Shown one piece after another: positions 39,919 through 52,800 of a DNA stretch of 64,000 bases (positions within the stretch are counted from its first letter, which is position 1; each line of letters opens with the position of its first letter). The notes under the pieces were generated by a model. The model was not told where the DNA came from. It was given only the letters and a program-made list of their open reading frames with translations, and did no database searches. The DNA is from Palaemon carinicauda. Taxonomy: Eukaryota > Arthropoda > Malacostraca > Decapoda > Palaemonidae. A program made the position numbers and the translations under genes. Location: positions 24,544,647-24,608,646 of the forward strand of contig NC_090743.1 of NCBI RefSeq assembly GCF_036898095.1, read 5' to 3'.

Positions 39919-41629
39919 CAACACCTTCCCAGTGTTTCAGTGATTTCCTTCTTTTTTAGGGTGAGGAAAACAACACAGGATCAGGCGAGTTGATACAAAG
40001 GTAAGGGAATAATTACTTAGCATGTTCAGCCGATGTTATTTGACATTGGACAAGGCGGCCACCCTTCATCCCTGCTGACTATACGCGGGCACAGTACAGT
40101 ACAGTATCAGAAAGAACAGGAAGTGCTAATAACTCTTCCGGGCAGGATAGTTTTTGGCACAAACCTGTCCTTGGATGAGACGGCACTCGGGTAGCATTTG
40201 CACACACACATGCCAATACTATTTCCCAATGAGGGAATGTTCTCAGCATACAGCAGAAAGAAAGTAGTTAGAAGATTGTTCAGAAAGGTGAAAGTTTGGA
40301 GCCCTTTCAGTTCTACCGGGAGAGAAACAGTAGGAGTCACTCATATGTGATTCCTATCAATTGGTATTCCTGGAATTCTTTGAAGACATCTTTTACTAGT
40401 CATTCTCCTCGAAATTACAAAAAAAATTCCAACATAGACACAGTAGAGGAGAAGGAAAACCTAAAGTTCATCTTCTATGGGGCCGAGCAAGCCGATGATT
40501 ACGCTCTCACGATGAAGAAACCACAGCAGGACACCAGGTAGTACATCCTTAACGCCTTTTCAAAGTGAAGGTTACTGTACCTAACAGTGCCCGGGACCTA
40601 CCCTTCATCGACCAGTTAGTATTAACTATCCCGTTGAAGTTTACATAGCCGTTCCAGGTTCGCTGAAGTCACATTCCTATTAACAGAGAAAGGTTTATAT
40701 CCGTGTGGAAGCAAATACTTGTTGTCATAAAAAAATGATGCAGTTTCGGAGTATTATGCTTTATTTATTTCTTATTTTTTTTTGTACATTCCATTCAACT
40801 TGAGGCTCCCCTCTACCAAAAACCACTGATTCCCACTGGTGTTCCCCAAAGTACCATATGGTGAGGGCAGTATGTGGTGTACCATAGGATATACAGTGTG
40901 TGTGAGGCTCAATAAAAGTTGGGTAAATATTTACAATTTCACTTAACATTATAAGACATTCATTTACACAATTCTGTTCTTTCCACCAAGTTGCCTTCCA
41001 TGCAACTCTTCCCAGAAATAGTGCTCCATTATCATGTACGGAATAATTTACATAAACTTTCCTTTAATAATGAATGATAACATTAGCAATTCCATTTTCT
41101 ATAAAGACTGATCTTAACGATACATTAATGTTGTAGAGAAATTAAGGGATCTGTACTAACATAACCTGACCTCAATCTTGATGCCCGTTCCCAACCACCT
41201 TCCCTTGCGCAATTCCATTGGGTTTTACCAACAAGTACTGGTAAATCATTTTATATGACAATGCAATTACAGTGAAAATTTACTTGGAAGTCAATTGGAA
41301 AATACAAGATTGTGTAAATGAAAATAAATAAATCCCTATTGACGCAATGAAACGGTTGGGTTTTATGGTTTTCCTTAATTCTTTTTTATGCAAATAATTA
41401 AGCAAATCAATGTAACATATCATGAGTAACTTTTCCAATGGTAAAATTACCAAAACTGCAAGAACTGTGGTAGGCCGATAAATTCTGGTATTGGTGCATA
41501 AGAGGGCAATGCTAGTTAAAGAGAAGCTGTATAACCTGAGAAATACAACTCAATGACAGTAACCTCATAAAAACCCTTTTAACTCGGTAAAAATATTCAT
41601 GGAACACCTCTCACGTTCTCCTAGAGGAT
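39919..41629. other. AT-rich intergenic stretch; one possible microexon
   Basis: No gene is supported. A 41-bp segment, 39960-40000, is bounded by a TTCCTTCTTTTTTAG acceptor-like tract and a GTAAGG donor, and is open (GEENNTGSGELIQR). This is weak evidence of an exon only 40 bp from the end of element C. Confidence 0.3.
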
Positions 41630-42290
41630 TGCAAGCTACTTATGCAATTTCATATTCTCCTTAAGGACTGTAAGTTACTCATGCAATTTTATAGAGTCCT
41701 GGGAGATCGTAGGAAGCCATCGGGGATTAGGTTAGGTTAGTTACTTGTGCAATTTTATACAGAGTCCTGGGAGATCGTAGGAAGCCATAAGGGATTAGGT
41801 TAAGTTAGTTACTTGTGCAATTTTATAGAGTCCTGGGAGATCGTAGGAAGCCATCGGGGATTAGGTTAGGTTAGTTACTTGTGCAATTTTATACAGAGTC
41901 CTGGGAGATCGTAGGAAGCCATCGGGGATTAGATTAGGTTAGTTACTCGTGAAATTTTATAGAGTCCTGGGAGATCGTAGAAAGCCATTGGGGATTAGGT
42001 TAGGTTAGTTACTCGTGAAATTTTATACAGAGTCCTGGGAGATCGTAGAAAGCCATCGGGGATTAGGGTAGGTTAGTTACTCGTGAAATTTTATACAGTC
42101 CTGGGAGATCGTAGAAAGCCATCAGGGATTAGGTTAAGTTAGTTACTCGTGAAATTTTATACAGTCCTGGGAGATCGTAGAAAGCCATCAGGGATTAGGT
42201 TAGGTTAGTCACTCGTGAAATTTTATACAGAGTCCTGGGAGATCGTATGAAGCCATCAGGGATTAGGTTAGGTTAGGTGGGAACCTTAAT
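41630..42290. repeat. 66/68-bp satellite with embedded TTAGG motifs
   Basis: Nine head-to-tail units can be timed by GGGAGATCGT at 41701, 41769, 41835, 41903, 41969, 42037, 42103, 42169 and 42237 (periods 66 or 68 bp, the difference being AC in TATACAGAG vs TATAGAG and similar). Each unit ends in GGGATTAGGTTAGGTTAG, i.e. two to three TTAGG-like words, the arthropod telomere motif. Confidence 0.95.
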
Positions 42291-44828
<2,538 letters not shown>

Positions 44829-45142
44829 TGTAAGGACATAGTCTTACCCGCCGTGTTTCCTCCCCCTGGACTCTTTTCTGCATATTGTAACTTTATTATT
44901 TATTCCATACAGTGGATTTTTGTATGACGATGTTGCGCTCTTTGAGAGCTTTATTTTCATGTATAATAATGTATATTTCATTGGGCTACCGCCTTGGTAT
45001 TTATAATTTATATTTAAAAATAAAGCTCTCAAAGAGCGCAACATCGTTATAAAAAATCCAGTGTGGAATAAATAATAAAGTTACAATATACAGAAAAGAG
45101 TCCAATGGGACGAAACACGGCGGGTAAGACGATGTCCTTACA
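44829..45142. mobile_element. Foldback/MITE-like inverted repeat, arms about 128 bp
   Basis: The left arm 44829-44957 (TGTAAGGACATAGTCTTACC onward) and right arm about 45015-45142 (ending GTCTTACC-type complement, GTCCTTACA) are inverse copies at high identity, with a loop of about 57 bp. Shared blocks include GCGCTCTTTGAGAGCTTTA and ACTCTTTTCTG. No ORF. Flanking CTCA on both sides could be a short target duplication, which is weak. Confidence 0.85.
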
Positions 45143-46420
45143 CTCAAAATGTGCGCATACCGCAAACAAACCTTGTATCGGTCCTGTAGAGAGCAGGATT
45201 TCCTTGTGTAACGGGACCAAGAAAACGATCCTTAATCGTTAAGGAAAGCAATGTTGCAGAAACTTTCTATTTACTTTAAAGACTGTTTTCCTGACCCTAT
45301 CACGTAGAGGAATCCTATCAAGGCCCATATGACCTACAAAATCAGTTTTATACATTGTTATCATTATTACTTGTTAAGCTACAACCCTAGTTGGAAAAGC
45401 AGGAATCTATATGCCCAGGGGCTCCCACAGGGGTATTTTGAATATCACACTGCATATCTGATGTTTATTGTCAAATCCACATTATCAAAATATTTGAAGA
45501 ACAAAATATTTCTTTTATCAATCCTCGATTTTGAATGATTTTATAATAGCTTAGATATTTATATATGCTCTATTTATGACACCCATAGTATCGATGGTCG
45601 GTATTTTCTGCTAATCTTCTCAATTCTAAATCATAAACTTTGGAATTTCTTGTTGTTTGTTCAACTTAGTGCTATTATCGAAGCACCTAAAAAATCGAAT
45701 GCATTTAGCCACGCAATTACGGATATATGTCGAAACATTTATCATTTATCAGTTTTCCTATTTGAATGATTTTACTACCAACAAATCGCATATTTACATA
45801 GACTCAATTTGTGATGTCCTTTTCCACGATCTCTTCAATTCAATGATAAATAATTTGTAATTTCCTGAATTCACCTCATGATAATTTTTTTTAACTCAGT
45901 GTAATCTATAGGCCTACATTTTACTGCTATGCTATACAACCAACTTTGATATATTCGTATTCGTAATTGTAATTTTTACAATCAATCAATATACTATTGA
46001 CTACGCAGCCCAAAACTGGTACTAGATTTATTAGCCACACCGCATTTTGATATGGTTAGCTTTACACGCTACTCCATTATTTCGATTAGATATGGGAAAA
46101 TTCTTATAAACGATATTTTATTTTCACCAAATCAATATTGTTGCTTTTTTATATACTGACCATGATATTATCATGGTCAAACCTTAAGCCTTAGGCCTAA
46201 GTATGTCTATGATGGTTTATTGAATCGGCTCTCTGAGCCGGTTTACTTTTACAATTATAAAACATAAATAAACCATATTCCACAAAATTATTCAGGAGTA
46301 ATATTATTTTTACCTGATTAAGAAAGTTTTTTGTTTTGTGTTAAATAAAGAGTTTGTGTAATATTAAGAGTAATTGCAGGTACTAAAATTCCTAACAACG
46401 AAATCAGGAAGTTTTTGGTC
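45143..46420. other. AT-rich spacer, no gene supported
   Basis: A perfect 21-bp palindrome (GACCATGATATTATCATGGTC) lies at 46158-46178. Short frames show no recognisable domain. Confidence 0.5.
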
Positions 46421-46530
46421 TCTTTCACCTACAATCCTTGAGGGTCGACGTAGAGGGAAGACGCCATTTTAGGTAAGAGGACGCTTACGTCTTGTATGTG
46501 AAAATTCTTACGTTTTACGACTATATTATT

Positions 46531-46653
46531 ATGCCGCCTGTTTACACCCCAAATTTTATTACTTATTTTATTGATTGTGGTCAGAGGAAGGACAAAATTG
46601 TGTTGATTGGCTCTCCTATGTCCTATGCAGTAGCTGATGTCCACAGACAAAGG
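46531..46653 (+). CDS. Candidate first coding exon of an unrecognised host gene
   Basis: A 41-codon frame begins at ATG 46531 (MPPVYTPNFITYFIDCG...) and runs to a consensus donor GTAAGTG at 46654, phase 0. The encoded text is balanced and protein-like (…RKDKIVLIGSPMSYAVADVH…), unlike the surrounding AT-rich frames. Upstream, at 46462-46480, CGCCATTTTAGGTAAGAGG could be a 5' untranslated exon with its own donor, or part of one leader. I do not recognise the protein and find no downstream exon with confidence. Confidence 0.3.
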
Positions 46654-47229
46654 GTAAGTGAAAACTTAATGCGGTAAAACTTCCCTGTAATGATTGGGAT
46701 TTCTAATATGTGTTAAATATCAAGAAACTGTTTTTTATTTAATGTAACTCTTCATTTTAATACTGTCTTGATATCTGATTTATGTTTGATGACATGTTAA
46801 GGTTTAGTCCATGGGACCCTTAGCCCTATCTAGCATCTTGGGCTAAAGCTAATCTTTACTGTCGTCTCCTGTGGTAAGTTTCCCGAAAAGAAAACCGTTC
46901 AGGAATATTCCTAAATGGTCTCACTGACTTCACTAAGCCATTTCTAATCTAAAATCACAAATTATATCTTGGGTTAGGCTAGACTTGGAGCAAATGTTTA
47001 ACTAGGCCTAGTCGCGTCTAACCTATTTTCTGCTAATTTTAAGGTTAGCAATCCTTGGATTGGATATCTATAATATGCGTTAATAGAGAACTAGACATTG
47101 TTTGATTTTGAAATTTAGTAAAATTCCCTTTATTTATTTCTACAAGGTTTAGCTATGGCCAGTTTAGATTCCAGTGTGGTTGGTAAATCGGTAAAGTTTT
47201 ACAAGTCTACAGGGTATCATTTCGAATAG
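46654..47229. other. Spacer or intron, no feature seen
   Basis: AT-rich sequence; if the exon at 46531 is real this is the start of its intron. Confidence 0.4.
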
Positions 47230-47409
47230 AAAATATATCTTTTCCAGTAGAAAATAATGTGATTTAACCAGTTTTCACCTTCCTTTCAACTGCAAACAAA
47301 CAACAATTTGACTAACTTCAAGTAGCCGAACTGGTGGTTGTTGTTGCGGATGCAATGAAGGTGAAAACCTGTTAAATCACATTATTTACTAGAGGGAAAC
47401 ATATATTTT
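47230..47409. mobile_element. Hairpin element (MITE-like), about 180 bp
   Basis: Inverted arms 47230-47295 and about 47345-47409: AAAATATATCTTTTCCAGTAG against CTAGAGGGAAACATATATTTT, and AATGTGATTTAACCAGTTTT against AAAACCTGTTAAATCACATT. The loop is about 50 bp with no coding capacity. Confidence 0.75.
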
Positions 47410-48599
47410 GTTAAAATTTTTAAATATAATGGCTCTTGTTCCGCCGCAGGCTCGCTTCGCTCGCCAGAAAACAAAAACATCAAGCTCGTATGTACTGGCA
47501 AGCGGTAATGTTGAGCTGCGCATGCTAACATTAGCAACGCTAAATATAATGGTTCTTGTTCCGCCACTGGCTCTCTTCACTAACATTATCGGTGGATATA
47601 GATATACAGTATATATATTTCAGAAACTTCATTTCCGATAGGAACATTTGTTATTTTCGAAGAGAACGGACCGTTTTCTTTCCCTAGGTTACATTACCCT
47701 ATAATAAACTACAATAGAACCGGTAAATCTTAAATTGGACATCTTGTACCTACTGGTTGGTGTGGTAGGCCTACCCCGTCTCACTTAAACTTTCCTTAAG
47801 ACACTCCTTTGACTCTCGGCTTACTGACGTAAGAATTTCTCATGATTGTGTTTTTAGAGATTGCTTTACCAAAATTATAGTAATGGTGACCACTATTGCA
47901 AAACCTGTTTTATATTTTGGAAAATAGTAATTGGTTAAATGCTTTGATACATTCAATAAACTGGTATTTTGTTTACAAGAGCATGCTCTCTATTTACTTC
48001 CAAATTATGTAGCCCTGCAGCTCTCCTCTTCTTGTACAGTAATTAGGAAGTTCTTTGAATGATGGGAAAGCAATAAATGGCAAGATATGTTGAGCAAGGG
48101 AGGAGGGGTTATGAAAAAAAAAAAAAAATTAGCTTGGTTTCCTAAACAACCTGGAACGGACATCGTCAACATAGTCAACCAAACATAATTTTTTGATGCC
48201 AGCGTACGTTTGATATACTTGGTAAATATACGACACTTTGATTTTAGCCAAATACATGAACCATAGTTTCCTACTCACTATCTTGTGTTTTATGCTTTTC
48301 TGACCATCATCAGGGGCAAACCACCCGGTCGAGAGTTTTTGGACCCTCGTATATAAAAAGACAATTATGAGGGACCCCGGTGGGTAACCGGGATGTTTTT
48401 TGGAGTGGGGAAATGTCATAAACGAGTGATTTTCAGCTATAATAATGGCCAGAAATGCAAAATAAGCACAAGATAACCAATGGGAAAAATTTATGGTTCA
48501 TGGGAGTGACAGAAAACTGACTAAAACGTAATTATTTAACTTTTGAGATTTGTAAAAGGGTACAGAACCTAACAAACCTACTTAACCTAACCTAGTAGT
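47410..48599. other. Spacer with a small tandem duplication
   Basis: The sequence AAATATAATGGCTCTTGTTCCGCC at about 47424 recurs at about 47541 in diverged form (AAATATAATGGTTCTTGTTC...). The remainder is AT-rich without recognised genes. Confidence 0.45.
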
Positions 48600-48675
48600 T
48601 CCCAGGTCTCAATTCGGCGTCAATGATCTTAGATGTCAGGATGCCTGAAAACTTTAAATCAATCAATCCCAGGTC
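48600..48675 (+). mobile_element. Extremely truncated LINE 3' end with target duplication
   Basis: 48615-48668 matches the last 54 bp of the LINE at 57264-57732 with one difference seen (CGGCGTCAATGATCTTAGAT, ATGCCTGAAAACTTTAAATC, then ATCAATC). It is flanked by TCCCAGGTC at 48600-48608 and 48667-48675, a likely 9-bp target-site duplication. A further CCCAGGTCACAAC occurs at 48725, so a local tandem repeat is an alternative source of the flanks. Confidence 0.7.
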
Positions 48676-48781
48676 ACAACCGCTAGCCAGGAGACAAGCC
48701 CCCTGGACCCATGTCACAAATCTTCCCAGGTCACAACTTTTAGCCGACGCCTCCTTACCAGTTCACAGACTGAAAGCTTGT

Positions 48782-48908
48782 TGCAAATAAATCCTTACAT
48801 TTTGATAAAGTAAATCATAAATAAGTCCTTATATTATGATGAAGTAAATCATGAATAAATCCTTATATTATGAAAAAGTAAATCACAAATAATTCCTTTC
48901 CTTATGAT
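48782..48908. repeat. Short tandem repeat, about 38-bp unit
   Basis: About three and a half copies of AATAAATCCTTATATTATGA plus AAAAGTAAATCATG with small changes. Confidence 0.8.
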
Positions 48909-49494
48909 TGAGTTTTTTTTCAATCTTTAGAGAAGCTTTGCAGTAGAAAATGTGCTGGTCTTCCCTAAAAATTGAGTCAGAAGCCGACCTCTGAGGCATT
49001 TTTTTGCTGTTGTTTTTAAATTCACATGAGTAATAATAGCTTTACACTCAACCGAGAGAAATTCCATCATAATCAATTGCTGTCATAAATGAAATTACAC
49101 TAAATTTTGAAATATTGATGTACTGTACTTTCTCAAGTTCTTGCTTGGAGAAGTCTTTACGTGAAGGTGGTCAAGTTGAAACTGAAGGGGAAGGTGGGAA
49201 AAAAATGGCTGTTGTAGAAGAACATCCGAGAACTATGAAGTACTTGTAAGCTGTAACTGGTTTTAAAAACCTACTTGACAGATACGTCATTGTAAATGTA
49301 CAGAAAGCTCCCCACTTACTTCACATTTTAATCAACAAATACGTTAAGTTATTATGCCCCAGCCCCTAGTAAACATAATGGGGAAAATACCAACTAGCCA
49401 GCACTCGTACATATCTTATAGCGAATTCCAGTTTTGCTAGTAGTTAAAGTATATTTACCATATACTATACATTAAAAATAAATTCTAATTTAAA
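48909..49494. other. AT-rich spacer, no gene seen
   Basis: No recognised feature. Confidence 0.5.
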
Positions 49495-49550
49495 AATGGA
49501 GTAATTACTCAAAATTGTTACTATTTTTTAATTTGAGTAAATACTCCATT
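49495..49550. repeat. Imperfect palindrome abutting the 5' end of element E
   Basis: AATGGAGTAATTACTCAAAA (from 49495) is the inverse of TTTGAGTAAATACTCCATT (to 49550), with a loop of about 13 bp. Element E starts at the next base, 49551. Confidence 0.8.
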
Positions 49551-49735
49551 GTTCCGTAACCGAAATACAAACCCCGCTATTTACATTGGGTTTACTTTCG
49601 GCGTAGCTGAAATGACGAGCCAATAGTTTTTAACGAGGGTTAACTACCCCCACGCTAGTTAGCGGGGGTTAGGGGGAGGGGTAGCTTGCTACCCCTCCCC
49701 CCCCACACACCGGTGATTTGCTTCACTTCACTTTT
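49551..49735. repeat. Element E 5' terminal repeat
   Basis: Inverse of about 57850-58020 from GCTATTTACATTGG inward. Twin hairpins are at 49641-49671 (TAACTACCCCCACGCTAGTT to AGCGGGGGTTA) and 49675-49698 (GGAGGGGTAGCTTGCTACCC). The outermost 25 bp is not shared with the other end. Confidence 0.93.
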
Positions 49736-49786
49736 GGCTCCGGCGATGAACAGACGTGTCTGTCCATCGTCCTCGTTTGACAGCCT

Positions 49787-49809
49787 TAATCTTTTTTGCT
49801 TTTCCTCAG
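49787..49809 (+). promoter_or_regulatory. Splice-acceptor-like tract before element E gag
   Basis: TCTTTTTTGCTTTTCCTCAG ends 42 bp before the gag ATG. The pyrimidine tract and AG are conserved at the same place in A and F although the flanking bases have drifted. Confidence 0.4.
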
Positions 49810-49851
49810 CTTGTGTGTGTTTGAAGTTGGCCTCACCCTTGGATATCCATC

Positions 49852-52800
49852 ATGCGCAAGTGCCCTGGTATTGCTGGTCGCCCTTGCGGTACTTTCATGT
49901 CTGCTGTGGATACGGATCCTCACACCCTTTGTCCGCAGTGTCGAGGCCGACGGTGTGACAGAGAAAATACTTGTAGAGAGTGGTCTGCCTCCCAGTGGGA
50001 GAAGTTTGGCCGCCGGCATAAGAAGAAGTCCAAGAGAGACCGTTCTCCTTCTGGGGTTGCCTTGAAGGAGGAAGGCTCTCGGGACTCCTCTTCTGTCGCC
50101 CAAACCTCCTCCGAAGCTCCCCCTCGTCCGGCTCCGAAGGAGAGACCGCCGAGTGGGAGCGCAGGCCCTAGTTCTGTTTCCCGACCTTGGGTAGGGGGAA
50201 AGGGCGATGCCTCCCATAGCGGGGCGGCTCCCCCTCTTCCCCCCGGGGAGGTTGTTGAGTTGTTGATAATGATTCTTTGTCTCACGGAGATCTCTTTCAG
50301 CTTTGGGCTTCCTTGGGGCTGAAGGGCCTGCCCTCCAAGGAAGCCCTGTTGGACCTTGTCCAGTTGGGGGCCGCTGTTAAGCAGTCGTTGGTGATAGCAG
50401 AGGTAGATCCTCTGTCTATCGTCGACGTCGTGGTGTCAAAGGCTTCCGACGGGTCGGGGCAAACCTCTGCGGTTCCTGATGAGGATGACGTTGCTGAAGG
50501 CTCTCCTCCCCCTTCTGTACATCCTTCGAAGGGGGAAGGGAGTCCCACGGGCTCTTCTTCTGCCAAGCCTTCCTCTCGGGGGAGCGCTTTGACTGAGACT
50601 CCCTTTCGGAGGACGGATGATCCTGACGACCCCCCTCGTGGCCGCCTACACCCTAAGGCTCACCGTCCGCTACGTCGTAAGGGCCTCCCGTCTCCCTATG
50701 AGGGTGCTAAGAGGCGCCTTTTTGAATCTTCGCCTCCTTCCTCCGATGGGGATTCTTCTCGCCGTAAGCAGCCTGCAGCTCCTGCCTCCTTAGACCTCTC
50801 AGGGGATCGATCTCATTCTCCGCCTTCCAGACCTTCCGCCCCTGGTGCAGATGGACAGCAGTCTGACCTCGTCATCCGACGGACAACGGTCCCTTCGGGG
50901 CAAAGGGTTGCCTCCCACGGTGTGGGTGCTTCCCTTCCGCGTTAGGGTTCCCCTGCGCACCCTTCTGCAGAGTTAGCGCACAGGCGCTCTCGTGCTCGTC
51001 AGCGTTCTGCAGAGTTAGTGCACAGCCGCTCTTCTGCTTGTCAGCATTCTGCAGAGTTAGTGCACAGCCGCTCTCCTGCTCGTCAGCGTTCTGCAGAGTT
51101 AGTGCACAGCCGCTCTCCTGCTCGTCAGCGTTCTCCTGATCGTCAGCGCTCTCCTGATGATCGTCTCCCCACTGCTCGCCAGCGCTCTCCTAAGGACTCC
51201 GAACATCCTGTTGTTCCTGTTATGCGCCCAGCGCGCCATCGGTCTCCTGAGCGCTCTAGATCTCCTGCCCGTCAGAGCGCACCTGCGCTCCCAGTTCCTG
51301 ATACGCGCCCTTTGCGCCCACGATCGCCCGCGCGACCTAGAACTTCGGTTCAGGTCTTGGACAAGGACTTCTTCTCCTCGGCCTTGCGATCCTGCTCGTC
51401 AGCCTGTTCCAGCGCAACAACACCGCGGTCGCCTACGCGTACTTCTAAGGCTACTGTACGCCCTCGCGCCCACGCTCCTCCTGTTCCTGAGGCCGTTCGT
51501 GAACGTTCGCCTTTGAGCAACGCGCCGGCAGCTCCCACACAGGATTCCACGCGTCGCCCTTCTGCTCGCCAGCGATCACCAGCTCGCCAGCGATCAAAGA
51601 CGCGTCAACGTTCGCCTGCTCGTCAGTGATCTCCTGCGCGTCAACGGTCCCCAGCGCGTCAACGGTCCCCTGAACATCGGCGATCTCCTGACCGCCCGCG
51701 TGATTTTTCGCCTGCGCGCAAGCGCTCTCTTACGCGTCGGCACCCAGAAGATCTGGAGAGACATGTATCTCCTCCTTCCAGCTTGTCCATGTGCGGTCGC
51801 TCGCCTGCGCGTTCTACGTGCCATCGCTTGCCAAGGTTCCACCATGCGCCAACGCGCCATCGCTCGCCTACGCGCCAGCGTTCACCAACGCGCCATCGAT
51901 CTCCCACGCGTTACAGGTCCCCTGGACACCATCGACAGCGGTCGTCGGAGCGATCTCATTCGCCCACACGCCAACGCGTTCCCTCGCCAACGCGCTCACT
52001 CGCCAGCTCGCCTACGCGCTGGCTTGCTTACTCGCCTACACGCCCACGCGATCGTTCGCCCGCGTGCGACCGCTCCCGCGCTCAGTTGCCTTTGCGCGAT
52101 TGCGCGCCCGCGCTTCAACAGCTCCTCGCGCGTGACTCCTTAGTGTCGCCTACGCACGAGCGTCAGCAGGGACGCGTGTCGCCAGACCGCAATCAGTATC
52201 CCCCCCGCCTAAGCGCAGGTCTCTTTTTCAGGATAGGGAAGACCCATCGGAGAGGTCAGAACTTTCTTCCCCTTTTTCCTTACAGGCAGGTCCAGTGGTG
52301 TCCACTCCAAAGGATAGCCCGATCCCCTTCCCTCCAGCGGGAATTTCGGACTCTGTGTCCGTGTCTCGGCAGTCTTGGTTTGGTCCTCTGATGCGGGCGT
52401 TAGTGAAGGCTATGAAGCCGGCACTCGCCGATCAAGGACACAAGCCAACAGCGGCCTCGCCCCCGCTAAAGAGAAGGAGAGGAGTGGACTTCGTGGTGAC
52501 TTCTCCCAGGGAGAAGCTGGTTCCTAAGAGGTCCGTCAGGAAGGCTCCATCCCCTTCGCAGGCGCTTTCTCCTTCTCCTGAAGACGAGGCTTTTCTGTCC
52601 TCAGGAGAACCCAGTAAGGTAGCGGTCTCCCCCTCGGCACCAAGGGGGGAGTCGTCTCCTCGTGGAGGGGAATTGTCTTGCGTGGAAGGCGCCTTCCAGA
52701 CCTCTTTGTTGGGGTCGTGTATCTCACCCAGGAGGGAACCTAAAGACTCCAAGACGATTCCGAAGTCGTCTTCTCGAATTCGTCAGGATTCAGCTGCACC

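Noticed and set aside
41630..42290. CRISPR-like array
   Set aside because: The units are continuous tandem repeats without unique spacers, and the sequence is eukaryotic.
49686..49958. Frame starting in the 5' terminal repeat of E as the true gag start
   Set aside because: It is out of frame with the cysteine cluster; the ATG at 49852 has the conserved MRKCPG start shared with F.
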